39,972 nt of DNA from Hydrogenophilaceae bacterium (GTDB taxonomy: Bacteria > Pseudomonadota > Gammaproteobacteria > Burkholderiales > Thiobacillaceae). Within the stretch, counting starts at the first letter, position 1; each line of letters begins with the position of its first letter. The stretch is taken from the NCBI GenBank assembly GCA_024709485.1, contig JANJWO010000029.1, forward strand, positions 1 to 39,972, in the 5' to 3' direction. The translations under genes and the position numbers were made by a program. Positions 24,504 to 33,267 of this stretch are shown piece by piece. The notes under the pieces are model-generated. The model was not told the origin of the DNA and did no database searches. It saw only the letters and a list, made by a program, of their open reading frames with translations.

Positions 24504-25199
24504 CTATTTGCCGCGCAGCATGTCACCCAGGCCCAACCCGGCCAGGCGCCTGACGCCGCCGGCCAGGTAATAGAGCACCGCCAGCATCATCAGCGTGGCG
24601 GGCAGGGCGATCATGGGGTAGCTCAACAGGGTCAAACGCCCGAGTTCCTCGTTGAAGGCGGCGGAGCCGGCGGGGCTGGTGACGATCCAGGTGGCGAGCG
24701 CGTAGTTCATCGCCGCCGAGAAGGCGAACGAGCCGGCCAGCATCCAGGTGGCGGCGCGCAGACGAACCGCGAACGCGGCCTGGTTGCCGCGCTCGGCCAG
24801 GGCCGCGTCGATCCTTTCTGTGTCCAGCAGCATGGGCGTGTAGAGCAGCACGCGCACCAGGGGCCGCCTGGTGAACGCGGAGCCGGCGACGACGAGGCCC
24901 AGTACGGCGGGAATCGCCGCCTCCTTCACCGCCAGCCAGCGCGCGTCCAGTTCCAGCAGGCCGATGCCGCCGGTGAGCAGCAGGCTCGCCACGCCCAGTC
25001 CGGCGAACAGGCCGAACCCGCGGCTCTTTGCCAGTTCGCGCAGGCCCCAGCCGATGGGGAAGGCCAGCGCCAAGACCAGCGCGCCCGCCGCACCCAGCTG
25101 TTCCGGCTTGGAGAGCTGTATGAGGATGAGCGAGGGGATGAGCAGGGTGACGCCGATTTCCAGCAAGGGAGAACGGGTTGGGGTTGGGCTCGGGGGCAT
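24504..25199 (-). CDS. VC0807 family integral membrane protein
   Basis: A 231-residue membrane protein with about six helices. The region PIGWGLRELAKSRGFG and the downstream LTGGIGLLELDARWLAVKEA are characteristic of the VC0807 family, whose function is unknown. The ATG at 25199 has AAGGAG seven bases upstream and is chosen over ATG 25214, which would overlap the rhodanese stop by 4 bases. The much longer open frame to 25469 is a shadow of the rhodanese gene. Stop at 24504, 10 bases before the YqaA copy 2 start. Confidence 0.85.
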   Translation of the reverse strand: MPPSPTPTRSPLLEIGVTLLIPSLILIQLSKPEQLGAAGALVLALAFPIGWGLRELAKSRGFGLFAGLGVASLLLTGGIGLLELDARWLAVKEAAIPAVLGLVVAGSAFTRRPLVRVLLYTPMLLDTERIDAALAERGNQAAFAVRLRAATWMLAGSFAFSAAMNYALATWIVTSPAGSAAFNEELGRLTLLSYPMIALPATLMMLAVLYYLAGGVRRLAGLGLGDMLRGK

Positions 25200-25210
25200 G
25201 GCGGGCTCCT

Positions 25211-25633
25211 TCATTGAACGACCGGATGGCCTTCGCCGATCCAGCGCGCGATGCCGTCCTTCACGTTGTAGACCCGGGTATAGCCGTGCTTTTCCATCAG
25301 TTCCCGCGCCAGCGCGTCGGTGCGGTTGCCGGTGCGGCAGATCAGCACGACCGGGTCGTTCTTTCCCACGCGAGCGGAAAAATCGGCCAGGAAAGACGGA
25401 TTCGGCCGTCCGCTCGCATCGACGAAAGTCAGTTTCCGGCTGCCTTCGACGACGCCGGTTTGCCGCCATTCTTCAGGGCGGCGGATGTCGTAGACCGGCA
25501 CGCCTTGCTGGATCAGGCCTTGCAGGCCGACGTTGTCGACGTTTTCATACGGCGGCTTGCCGCAGCCCGTCAGGGTCAGCAACAGCGCGGCGGCGAAAGC
25601 GGGCAGGAGGCGTAGTGGCGGTGAGAAGTGCAT
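25211..25633 (-). CDS. rhodanese-like lipoprotein
   Basis: A 140-residue lipoprotein. The signal ends at LTLTGC with the lipidated cysteine at residue 24. A single rhodanese domain (about 35-140) has the active-site cysteine 99 in LICRTGNRT, so it could bind or transfer persulfide sulfur in the periplasm. The upstream acidic loop YDIRRPEEW is typical. It lies between corA and the VC0807 gene. A function in periplasmic sulfur chemistry fits a sulfur-oxidising host but is not shown by the sequence. Confidence 0.9.
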   Translation of the reverse strand: MHFSPPLRLLPAFAAALLLTLTGCGKPPYENVDNVGLQGLIQQGVPVYDIRRPEEWRQTGVVEGSRKLTFVDASGRPNPSFLADFSARVGKNDPVVLICRTGNRTDALARELMEKHGYTRVYNVKDGIARWIGEGHPVVQ

Positions 25634-25680
25634 GTCGGATTCCGTTCAGGGGTTGCGGGGATCGTGATGGAACGCAGCAC

Positions 25681-26643
25681 TCATTTCAGCCACCCCTTGC
25701 GCCGGAAATACCAGAATGGGACGACCACGCTCACCACCATCAGTCCCAGCGACATGGGGTAGCCCCAGGTCTGCGCCAGCTCGGGCATATACTCGAAATT
25801 CATGCCGTAAATGCTGGCGATGAGGGTGGGCGGAAGCATGGCCACGGCGGCCACGGAAAAGATCTTCACCACCTTGTTCTGGTTGATGTTGATAAAGCCG
25901 ACGATGGCATCCATGAGGAAATTGATCTTGTCGAAGATGAAGGCGGTGTGGCCATCCAGGGATTCGATATCACGCAAGATTTGTTGCACGATCCGGGTTT
26001 GCCCCTTGTTGAGATGCCGCTCCCTCGCCAGGTAGGACAAGGCGCGCCGGGTGTCCAGGAGGTTGCGACGGAGGGTGCCGTTGCGCTCTTCCTGGATCGC
26101 CAGCCTGGTGATGAACTCGGCCGCCTCCTCGTCGCTGCCGCGCCGCTCGGCCAGCGCCCGGGCGCTGATGTCCTTCAACTCGGCATGGATGTTCTCCAGC
26201 GCGTCCGCCGAGTGCTCCACGTCCAGGGCATAGATGTCGGCCAAAAGGCTCACGGCACCGCCCTCCGGGACCGGCCGGTTGCGCAGACGCAGGCGCAGCA
26301 AACGCAGGATAGGCACGTCCTCGTCGTGCAGGCTGATCAGCCGCTCGCCCGTGAGGACCAGCTTGACCGGCACCACGCCGCACGCCTGCTGACGGTCGCA
26401 GAGGAAGTCCGAGCGCAGGTAGATCGCCCCATTCTCCTCGTAGGCGCGGGCGCTGGACTCGATGTCGGCTTCCTGCTCAACCGCCTCCGTGTCGATGCCG
26501 AAAACCTCCCGCAGCCAGGCCATCTCCTGCCCGTCGGGCGTGACCGCGTCGATCCAGAAAATCTCCGGCGCGCGCAAGTCGGTCGGGGATTTCGCGGCGG
26601 ACTGCCGTAAGTTCGCGCCGTCCTGAATGAAGTATTGGATCAT
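25681..26643 (-). CDS. corA: magnesium/cobalt transporter CorA family
   Basis: A 320-residue CorA-family divalent-cation channel. A large cytoplasmic N-terminal domain (about 1-245) has the long helices that form the funnel (KGQTRIVQQILRDIESLDGH). Two transmembrane helices follow. The signature GMN is at 280-282 in YGMNFEYMPE, which lines the selectivity entrance. It most likely imports Mg2+, with Co2+ or Ni2+ possible; family members differ. The start ATG at 26643 gives the normal length. It lies 18 bases from the DUF6671 stop, so it is probably in the same operon as dgkA. Confidence 0.93.
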   Translation of the reverse strand: MIQYFIQDGANLRQSAAKSPTDLRAPEIFWIDAVTPDGQEMAWLREVFGIDTEAVEQEADIESSARAYEENGAIYLRSDFLCDRQQACGVVPVKLVLTGERLISLHDEDVPILRLLRLRLRNRPVPEGGAVSLLADIYALDVEHSADALENIHAELKDISARALAERRGSDEEAAEFITRLAIQEERNGTLRRNLLDTRRALSYLARERHLNKGQTRIVQQILRDIESLDGHTAFIFDKINFLMDAIVGFININQNKVVKIFSVAAVAMLPPTLIASIYGMNFEYMPELAQTWGYPMSLGLMVVSVVVPFWYFRRKGWLK

Positions 26644-26661
26644 GTCGCGTGAGTCTCTAAT

Positions 26662-27525
26662 TCAAGGGTTGCAGTCGTCGCATCGGCCCGGGTCCGCGGA
26701 TATCCCGGCGAACTCGCGCGTCTCGCGATGCGCGCATTTCAGGCAGCCCCGGACCTCGGCGCGGGCCTCGCGGGTGGGCACGCCACAGTCGGCGCAGGGC
26801 AGGCCGGGGATGTGCTCCACCAGCCAGAACCCCGGCGCGCCGCAGTCCGGGCAGAGAGACAGCAACTTGTCGCGCAGGTTCTCCGCCGCCAGGCGGATGG
26901 TTTCGCGGCGCGTGGGATGGACATGGGCGCGCACGTCATGTTCGATGAACGCCAGACCGTTGTCCGCGTAACGCACCGCGCGCGCGAAGGCGGCTTGGAA
27001 CGCGGCCCAGTCGCCGATGCCCTTATCGATGCGCGCGTCGTCCTGGTGCGCCGGGCGGACGACCAGATGGTGCGCCGGAAACCCCGCCTCCTCGGCGAAG
27101 CGCCGCGCCGCCTCCCAGTCGCCGGTGAGCCGATGGGCGAAGCGGGTGGCCTGCTGAGCCATGCCCACGACCTCGATGCCATGGAGGTCGTCCACCAGCA
27201 GGACGAGCTCGGTGTTCCACGGCAGGGCGCCCAGGAAGGGGTCGGGTCCGAAGGCGCCCTCGCTCGCCAGCCCCACCGGCAGGCTGGCGATCTCCATGCC
27301 GATGCGCGCCTTCTTGCGGGCGGCATCCAGTTGGGTGCCGGCGCGCGGGATGTCGCGCGTGAAGGTGCCCAGCTGGTCGGTGTCGAAGCCGCCCACGCGC
27401 CGCACCCGGCAGCCCAGGGCGGCATCCAGCGCGGGCGCGATCACCCGCTCCTTGCCATGCTGGGTGAGCAGGGCGATTTCCCGCTCCGCGTAGGGATGGC
27501 GCGCGGCGCCGCGGTCAGGACGCAT
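26662..27525 (-). CDS. DUF6671 family protein, intact copy
   Basis: A 287-residue soluble protein of unknown function. The conserved N-terminus is IALLTQHGKERVIAPALDAA, then GFDTDQLGTFTRDIPRAG and LASEGAFGPDPFLGALPWN. The C-terminus has cysteine pairs spaced like zinc ribbons (CPDCG, CADCG, CLKCAHRE, CDDCNP). The ATG at 27525 overlaps the dgkA stop by 11 bases. Its paralogue at 21468-22339 is frameshifted. The zinc-binding reading is inferred from the cysteine spacing. Confidence 0.85.
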   Translation of the reverse strand: MRPDRGAARHPYAEREIALLTQHGKERVIAPALDAALGCRVRRVGGFDTDQLGTFTRDIPRAGTQLDAARKKARIGMEIASLPVGLASEGAFGPDPFLGALPWNTELVLLVDDLHGIEVVGMAQQATRFAHRLTGDWEAARRFAEEAGFPAHHLVVRPAHQDDARIDKGIGDWAAFQAAFARAVRYADNGLAFIEHDVRAHVHPTRRETIRLAAENLRDKLLSLCPDCGAPGFWLVEHIPGLPCADCGVPTREARAEVRGCLKCAHRETREFAGISADPGRCDDCNP

Positions 27526-27931
27526 GCTGCATTCCCTGCAAGGCGGCCATCAGGCGCGGCCAGAGGCGGATGGCTTCCAGCGCCAGCACGATCCACCAGG
27601 CCAGGATGACCATGCCGGTCGCGGCGGCGGCGATGTCCTTGATGATGCCGATCTTCTCGTTGTGGCGGGTCTCGACGAAATCGCACAAGGCTTCGATGGC
27701 GGTGTTGAACAGTTCCGCCGCCACCACCAGGCCGGTGGCCAGCAGGATCACCGCCGCGTCCACCCAGTCGCGCAGCCACAGTGCGACGAGCAGCACGCCC
27801 GCCGACAACACCACCTTGTACATCACGCTGAAGTCGTGCAGCACGGCATAACGCAGGCCGGCGGCGATGACGGCGAGCTTGCGCAGCGGTCGGTAGCCCG
27901 GCTCGCCGGTGCCGAGAAACTTGTTTCTCAT
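27515..27931 (-). CDS. dgkA: diacylglycerol kinase, DgkA type
   Basis: A 138-residue, three-helix membrane kinase that phosphorylates diacylglycerol to phosphatidic acid, recycling lipid by-products. The conserved core LFNTAIEALCDFVETRHNEK and IGIIKDIAAAATGMVIL carries the catalytic Glu/Asn/Glu set. E. coli DgkA is 121 residues; the extra length is an N-terminal basic tail (MRNKFLGTGEPGYRPLRKL). The larger frame to 28693 is a shadow. The ATG at 27931 overlaps the PAP2 TGA by 4 bases. Kinase and phosphatase of phospholipid turnover are thus coupled. Confidence 0.93.
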   Translation of the reverse strand: MRNKFLGTGEPGYRPLRKLAVIAAGLRYAVLHDFSVMYKVVLSAGVLLVALWLRDWVDAAVILLATGLVVAAELFNTAIEALCDFVETRHNEKIGIIKDIAAAATGMVILAWWIVLALEAIRLWPRLMAALQGMQHAS

Positions 27932-28578
27932 GACTTCTCCTCGTTTGTCAGGTTTCTGCCCGTGGCGGCGAACGCCAGTCCGGCCCAGATCCCGGCCACC
28001 AGGAGGCCGGCCGCCACGTCGCTGGGCCAGTGCACCTGGAGATAGAGCCGGGATACCGCCACCAGCAGTACCATGCCGGCAAGCAGAACGCCGGACGCCG
28101 CCCGCCAGTGCGGCCTGAAGCGTGCCGCGAGCAGCCACAGCCCCAAGGCGAAAGCGGCGGCGTGGGTGGCATGGCTGCTGGGAAAGGACAAATCCCACGC
28201 CGCGATTTCCACCAGCGGCACCAAGGCCGGACGTTCGCGGCCGATGGCCGACTTGAGCAGCCAAGTCGTAAGCGACGCGCCGAAATAGGTCAGCACGAGC
28301 AGCGCTGCGGCCCGCTGTTCCCGGCGCGCGACCAAAGCCGCCGCGATGAGGATTGCCGCCGGTGCCAGGAGCCAGCTGGAGCCCAGCCAGGTCACCACCC
28401 GGAAGAAGGTATCGGCGCCCGGCGTTCGCAGCGCGGCGAAGGCCTCCAGCGTCGCCCGGTCGAAGGCCAGTGTGCCGCCTTGCGTCACGGCGAAAGTCAG
28501 CGCGGCGAGTCCCGCCAGCCCGGCCAGGGCGGTTGCCAGAACGGCGCGGGGCGGGGCGGTAAGTGCGTTCGCGGGCAT
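27928..28578 (-). CDS. PAP2-family lipid phosphatase
   Basis: A 216-residue membrane phosphatase with about six helices. The three PAP2 motifs are KSAIGRERP, PSSHATHAAAF and SRLYLQVHWPSDVAAG, giving the catalytic histidines. It likely dephosphorylates undecaprenyl diphosphate or phosphatidic/glycerol phosphate lipids on the periplasmic face. The ATG at 28578 starts the normal hydrophobic N-terminus; the frame upstream to 28662 is not needed. It overlaps dgkA by 4 bases and lies 14 bases past the uspA stop. Confidence 0.9.
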   Translation of the reverse strand: MPANALTAPPRAVLATALAGLAGLAALTFAVTQGGTLAFDRATLEAFAALRTPGADTFFRVVTWLGSSWLLAPAAILIAAALVARREQRAAALLVLTYFGASLTTWLLKSAIGRERPALVPLVEIAAWDLSFPSSHATHAAAFALGLWLLAARFRPHWRAASGVLLAGMVLLVAVSRLYLQVHWPSDVAAGLLVAGIWAGLAFAATGRNLTNEEKS

Positions 28579-28592
28579 GCGGCCTGGTTCCT

Positions 28593-29513
28593 TCAAGGTA
28601 CCAGCAGCACGTCGCAAGGCGCGTGGTGTATGAGGTTGAGCGTGACGCTGCCCAACACCCATTCGCCCACCGCCGAGGCGCCGTGCTTGCCAATGACGAG
28701 GAGATCGGCCTCGTGGCGCCAGCTTTCCTCCAGCAGGACGGCGGGCGCTAAGCCGTGCCGCACGAGGCCCCGTACACCGCCTGCGGCACGGTAATCCGCG
28801 TCGGCGATGAAGGCGTCCAGTTTGCGTTGCGCCACTTGCCGTGCCTGCTCGCGGTAGCGCTCGATGTCTAGCTGCGATGCACCCGCAACCAATTGCATAC
28901 GGCCTTCATAGGGCAGCCAATAGGCATTGACCGCGACATGAGCCGCGTCGGGAAAAAGCTCAAGGGCGGCGCGCAGGGCGCGTGTCGCCGTGGCGGAGAA
29001 ATCGGTGGCCACCAGCACGTGCGCATAGGGCCGCTCCGGCGGCTGCCGGGTCACCAGCACCGGACAGGGGCTGGCGCGCAGCACCTTGATGGCCGTGCCG
29101 CCGATGGCCAGTTCGTGGGCGATGCCCTCGCCGCGCACACCGACCACGACCAGCCCGGCGCCGATCTCCCGCGCCCGCGCGGCGATGCCGCCGGCGGCGC
29201 GCCCGGTGACGACGGCGTGTTCCACCGTGGCCAGCCCGTGCCGGGCGGCGAGGTCGGCAGCCAGCGCCGTCAGGCGCTGACGCGCATCGGCTTCGAGGTC
29301 GGCCCCGGGCGGTTCGCGCAGCAAGGCGCGCAGCTTCGCCCAGGCAAAATCGTTGTAGACATGCAGCAGATGCAGCGGGCGGCCGAGTTCGCGCGCGAGC
29401 CGCGCGGCGCGCTCGATGGCGTGGCCGGCGGAGGGCGAAAAGTCGGTGGCGGCGAGGATGGGGGCATGCGCCGCCTCGGGCGGCAGTGAATGCTGGTGAG
29501 CGTGGGGGGACAT
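28593..29513 (-). CDS. universal stress protein, tandem UspA domains
   Basis: A 306-residue protein of two UspA domains (about 20-150 and 160-306). Domain 1 has VVGVRGEG followed by IGGTA. Domain 2 has VIGKHGASAVGEWVLGSV, a nucleotide-binding-type loop. The ATG at 29513 (MSPHAHQH) is preferred over 29540 because AAGGAGCCC precedes it at suitable distance. It is paralogous to the 6371 gene, sharing the two-domain layout but not sequence-level identity. It sits between the CBS protein and PAP2 in a stress operon. Confidence 0.92.
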   Translation of the reverse strand: MSPHAHQHSLPPEAAHAPILAATDFSPSAGHAIERAARLARELGRPLHLLHVYNDFAWAKLRALLREPPGADLEADARQRLTALAADLAARHGLATVEHAVVTGRAAGGIAARAREIGAGLVVVGVRGEGIAHELAIGGTAIKVLRASPCPVLVTRQPPERPYAHVLVATDFSATATRALRAALELFPDAAHVAVNAYWLPYEGRMQLVAGASQLDIERYREQARQVAQRKLDAFIADADYRAAGGVRGLVRHGLAPAVLLEESWRHEADLLVIGKHGASAVGEWVLGSVTLNLIHHAPCDVLLVP

Positions 29514-29546
29514 ATCAGGGCTCCTTTTCAACGTTTTCAACGGGGG

Positions 29547-30209
29547 TCAGATCCAGAGACTCAACGGCGGGTCGGCCAGGGCGGCGCGCAGGATGTCGCC
29601 GCGCGAGACGATGCCCGCCAGCTCGCCTGCCGCGTCCACCACCGGTACAGCGGTCAGCCCGGAATCGAGCAGCACGCGGGCGATGCGGCGGATGTCGGTG
29701 ACCGGGTCGGCGCACACCACCGGGCTGAGCATGACCTCGCGCACCGGACGTTGGAGTCCGCCGGTGGGCGTCTTGCCTTCGAGGTCGATGACGGTGAGCA
29801 GCTCGCGTTCCGAGACCAGCCCCACCACGCCCCGGGCGGGCTCCAGCACGGGCGCCTGGCGCACACCGCGCGCCGTCAACCGGCGCCAGGCGGTTTCCGC
29901 CGTGTCATCGCCGCGCAGGGTCAGCACGGCCCGGCTCATGACCTGATAGGCGTGCCGCACCGCCTCGCGTTGCGTGTCCGGTCGCAGCGACTTGGCGTAG
30001 GCCGCCGCGGCGGCGGCATAACGCGGGTCGCTCTCCCGGTCTTTATCGTCCCTCACGCGCCGCCGCGCCAGCTCGAATTCCGCGCCCAGTTCTTCTCCCT
30101 CGCGGTTGATGCCGCGGGCGTGGCGCGCGGCGAACACGCCCGGCACCTGGATCAGATGCTCCAGGCTGCCGCGAAAGGTCTGGCCGGTGATGCCGTGGAT
30201 GGAGAACAT
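29547..30209 (-). CDS. CBS-domain regulator-like protein
   Basis: A 220-residue soluble protein with a ~85-residue N-terminal extension (IHGITGQTFRGSLEHL, charged middle) followed by two CBS repeats (about 90-145 and 155-215). CBS pairs bind adenine nucleotides. The C-terminal repeat ends DAAGELAGIVSRGDILRAAL. No output domain is present. An AGGAAAATA sequence precedes the ATG at 30209. Its neighbours are UspA and TerC, so an energy-sensing stress role is plausible but unproved. Confidence 0.85.
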   Translation of the reverse strand: MFSIHGITGQTFRGSLEHLIQVPGVFAARHARGINREGEELGAEFELARRRVRDDKDRESDPRYAAAAAAYAKSLRPDTQREAVRHAYQVMSRAVLTLRGDDTAETAWRRLTARGVRQAPVLEPARGVVGLVSERELLTVIDLEGKTPTGGLQRPVREVMLSPVVCADPVTDIRRIARVLLDSGLTAVPVVDAAGELAGIVSRGDILRAALADPPLSLWI

Positions 30210-30222
30210 GACGGTATTTTCC

Positions 30223-31185
30223 TCAAGTGGAGGGCTTGCGCGTGGCGATCAGGCTGGCCGCGACGCTGGCGCCGATGAGCACCGCGACGATGGCCAGCGA
30301 GGCCTGCACCGGCACGTGGTACCAGGGCGCGATCAGCATCTTCGCGCCGATGAAGGTGAGCACCATGGCCAGGCCGTACTTCAACAGGTGGAAGCGGTCG
30401 GCCACGTCGGCCATCAGGAAGTAGAGCGCGCGCAGGCCCAGGATGGCGAAGATGTTGGAGGTGAAGACAATGAACGGGTCGGTGGTGATGGCGAAGATCG
30501 CCGGGATCGAATCCACCGCGAATACCAGGTCGGAGACCTCGATCAGGATCAGCACCAGGAACAGCGGCGTGAACCAGCGCACGCCATCCTTCATGACGCT
30601 GAATTTCTCGCCGTGGTGTTCCTGCGTGATGCGCAGGTGACGGCGGGCGAATTTCAGCACCGGATTTTTCTCCAGATCGGGTTCCTTCTCCGCCATGACC
30701 AGCATGCGCAGGCCGGTGATGACCAGGAAGGCGCCGAAGAAATAGAGCACCCAGTGGAACTCCCGCACCACCCAGGCGCCGGCCAGGATCATGACGGCGC
30801 GCAGGACGATGGCCCCGAGCACGCCGTAGATCAGCACGCGGCGCTGGTATTCGGGCGCCACGTTGAATGCCGTGAAGATCAGCAGGAACACGAACACGTT
30901 GTCCACCGACAGCGATTTCTCGATCAGATAGCCGGTGAAGAATTCCAGCGCCTTGCGCTCGGCGATCTCGGCGCCGACCGTGCCGTTCAGATACCACCAC
31001 AGACCGGCGTTGAAGACGAGCGCCAGGCTGAACCAGGTCAGTGACCAGAGCGCCGCCTCCCTGACGCTGACCTTGTGCGCCTTGCGTCCGCCAAGCACGA
31101 ACAGGTCGAGCGCCAGCATGACCAGCACGAAGCCGATGAAGGTGGCCCACATCCAGGGTTCGCCGATGGAGACGGGTTCGGTCAT
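30223..31185 (-). CDS. TerC family membrane protein
   Basis: A 320-residue protein with about nine helices, of the TerC family (tellurite resistance, Alx/MeeF-like Mn2+ exporters). The paired acidic motifs are SLSVDNVFVFLLIF and DLVFAVDSIPAIFAITTDPF, which hold the metal-site aspartates. The frame extends to 31341, but the ATG at 31185 (MTEPVSIGEPWMWATF) gives the usual N-terminus. Metal homeostasis, most likely Mn2+ export, is the current view for the family. The UPF0114 gene precedes it by 40 bases. Confidence 0.92.
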   Translation of the reverse strand: MTEPVSIGEPWMWATFIGFVLVMLALDLFVLGGRKAHKVSVREAALWSLTWFSLALVFNAGLWWYLNGTVGAEIAERKALEFFTGYLIEKSLSVDNVFVFLLIFTAFNVAPEYQRRVLIYGVLGAIVLRAVMILAGAWVVREFHWVLYFFGAFLVITGLRMLVMAEKEPDLEKNPVLKFARRHLRITQEHHGEKFSVMKDGVRWFTPLFLVLILIEVSDLVFAVDSIPAIFAITTDPFIVFTSNIFAILGLRALYFLMADVADRFHLLKYGLAMVLTFIGAKMLIAPWYHVPVQASLAIVAVLIGASVAASLIATRKPST

Positions 31186-31225
31186 GGCCGGTTCTCGCAG
31201 GGTTGATGGAGCATGGTGAACATGG

Positions 31226-31728
31226 TCAATGGTTCTTGCTGGACAGCCGATCCATGATGGCGAACAGCACGCCTGAAACCACGAAGGCCATGTGCAGGCC
31301 AACCTTCCAGGCCAGTTGCTCGTTGGTGTAGGCATCGACATCGACGAAGGCCTTGAGCAGCTCGATACCGGAAATGGCGACGATGGAGCCGATGACCTTG
31401 ATCTTCAGGTCGGAGAAGCTCACATGCCCCATCCAGTCGGGCCGGTCCTCGGAATCGCCGGTGTTGATCTTGGAGACGAAATTCTCATAGCCGGCGAACA
31501 CGATGATCAGCAGCAGGTTGGCCACCAGCGCCACGTCCACCAGGGTAAGCACGCCTACCATCACGTCGCCGCCCGATCCGGTCACCACCACCGGCAAGAG
31601 GTTGAGGAATTCCTTGGCGAACTTGTACAGCAGGAGCGCGAGGCGCCCACCAGTCCGAGGTAAAACGGCGCCAGCAGCCAGCGGCTGGCGAATATGAAGC
31701 GTTCGAGGGCGTGTTCGATTTGTTGCAT
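31226..31728 (-). pseudogene. UPF0114 (YqhA) membrane protein, apparent frameshift
   Basis: The expected start is ATG 31728 (MQQIEHALERFIFASRWLLA, then PFYLGLV). The remaining protein, LALLLYKFAKEF to the C-terminus SSKNH, lies in another frame. Adding one base at the GG of 31642-31643 (one C short in the coding strand) fuses both parts into a 167-residue protein of normal UPF0114 length. The motifs GSGGDVMVGVLTLVD and IVFAGYENFVSK are intact. Either a real lesion or a sequencing slip. Function of the family is unknown, with four predicted helices. Confidence 0.75.
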
Positions 31729-31809
31729 CGTTCATTCCTGTTCTGGGATGGCGCGGCGGGCGCAAACCCCGGGGGGCGGCCATCCCGGCATCGCCCGCCG
31801 GAGGCAGAG

Positions 31810-32325
31810 TCACTTCGCCAGGGATTGGGCGATGATCTGCTCGATCTCGGCACCCGCCTCGCGCATGACCTTGGCCAGCGCCGGGTCGTTCGCGCCGAGC
31901 ATGTCGGCGAAGGCATGGGCGTTGAGGCGGGACACCACGACACGGCCATCGGCGGTTTCGTACACGGAAATGCGGCAGGGCATCATCGAGGAGACGTATT
32001 TCTTTTTGTCATCCTTCAGGATTTCCAGGCCGTATTTCATGCTGCATACCTCCAGGATGGTGGTGCGTCCCACCTTGTGGCCCTTCTCGGCCATGTTTTC
32101 GTGCATGCGGTGGCTGGCCAGCACGCTCCATTTCGCCGTCTTGATGGCTTCGTCGAGCGATTTCAGCGTACCGTAAAAATCGCGGCCGCTTGGGTTCTCC
32201 AGGAAAAACGCCGGTTGCGCGGCGGCGCTGGGCGTTGGCTTGGCGGCCTCTTTCGACGCGACGGCGGGTTGGACAGCCGCCAGGGCAAGGCTGGCGGCCA
32301 GCAGCAGGGAATGCAGTTTCTTCAT
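31810..32325 (-). CDS. DUF302 domain periplasmic protein
   Basis: A 171-residue exported protein. An N-terminal signal peptide (about 1-23, MKKLHSLLLAASLALAAVQP) is followed by a proline/alanine-rich linker and a DUF302 domain (about 45-165). It has the typical KTAKWSVLASHRMHENMAEK and EVCSMKYGLEILKDD segments and a cysteine in MMPCRISVYETADG. Function is unknown; the family is often found with sulfur and metal stress genes. The frame continues upstream to 32607 as a shadow, but the ATG at 32325 starts the real signal. Confidence 0.87.
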   Translation of the reverse strand: MKKLHSLLLAASLALAAVQPAVASKEAAKPTPSAAAQPAFFLENPSGRDFYGTLKSLDEAIKTAKWSVLASHRMHENMAEKGHKVGRTTILEVCSMKYGLEILKDDKKKYVSSMMPCRISVYETADGRVVVSRLNAHAFADMLGANDPALAKVMREAGAEIEQIIAQSLAK

Positions 32326-32369
32326 GGTTCGACTCCGGGGGTGGGTTGAAAATCTGGGTGGGTTGAAAA

Positions 32370-33251
32370 TCATTGGCCCTGCACGGCGCGCAACGCGGCG
32401 ATGCGTTCTTCCAGCGGCGGGTGGGTCATGAACAGGCGTTTGATGCCGGCAGCGCCGCCACCGGCGATGCCAAAAGCCGCCATTTTTTCCGGCAGCGGTG
32501 CGGGATGCAGGCTGGCCAAACGCTCCAGCGCACCGATCATGTTCTGTTTGCCGGCCAGGCTGGCGCCGCCCCTGTCGGCGCGGAACTCGCGCTTGCGCGA
32601 AAACCACATGACGATGATCGAGGCGAGTACGCCCAGCACCAGTTCGGCGATGATCATGGTGACGAAAAACGCCGGGCCGGTGCCGCGCTCGGTCTTGAAT
32701 ACGATTTTGTCCACCAGGTGACCGATGACCCGCGACAGGAACATGACAAAGGTATTCACCACGCCCTGAATCAGCGCCAGCGTGACCATGTCGCCGTTGG
32801 CAACGTGGGCGATTTCGTGGCCGATGACCGCCTCGGCTTCGCCCTTCGACATTTGTTGCAACAGGCCACTGGAGACGGCGACCAGCGCGTTGTTCTTGTT
32901 CATGCCGGTGGCGAAAGCATTGGCTTCCGGCGTATCAAAAATCCCGACTTCCGGCATGCCGATCCCCGCATCCGCCGCATATTTTTTGACGGTCTCGACC
33001 AGCCAGATTTCAGTCTGGTTGGACGGCGTTTCAATCACCCGCACACCCATGGACTTCTTTGCCATCCACTTGGAAATCGCCAGCGAGATGAGCGAGCCGC
33101 CGAAGCCCATCACTGCCGCAAAAATCAGCAGCGAACCCAGATTTAAACCATTCGCGTTGAGGTAAGGCTAGACACCGAGCAAACGCATGGTGACAGACAG
33201 CACCAGCACGATGGCCATGTTGGTGGCAAGAAATAAAAAGATGCGTTTCAT
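32370..33251 (-). pseudogene. htpX: HtpX-family membrane metalloprotease interrupted by an in-frame amber codon
   Basis: HtpX degrades misfolded membrane proteins using zinc. From [17 protein letters not shown] onward the protein is intact, with [10 protein letters not shown] (zinc motif), the late Glu in the [12 protein letters not shown] region and the C-terminal [12 protein letters not shown]. The natural start is ATG 33251 (MKRIFLFLATNMAIVLVL), but a TAG at 33168-33170 stops translation after 27 codons in the same frame; the first transmembrane helix is cut off. Restart at the GTG/ATG near 33113 would give 247 residues lacking helix 1. If the TAG is a sequencing error or is read through, the full 293-codon product is normal. 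Confidence 0.82.
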
Positions 33252-33267
33252 GGCGGGGTTCTCCTGG

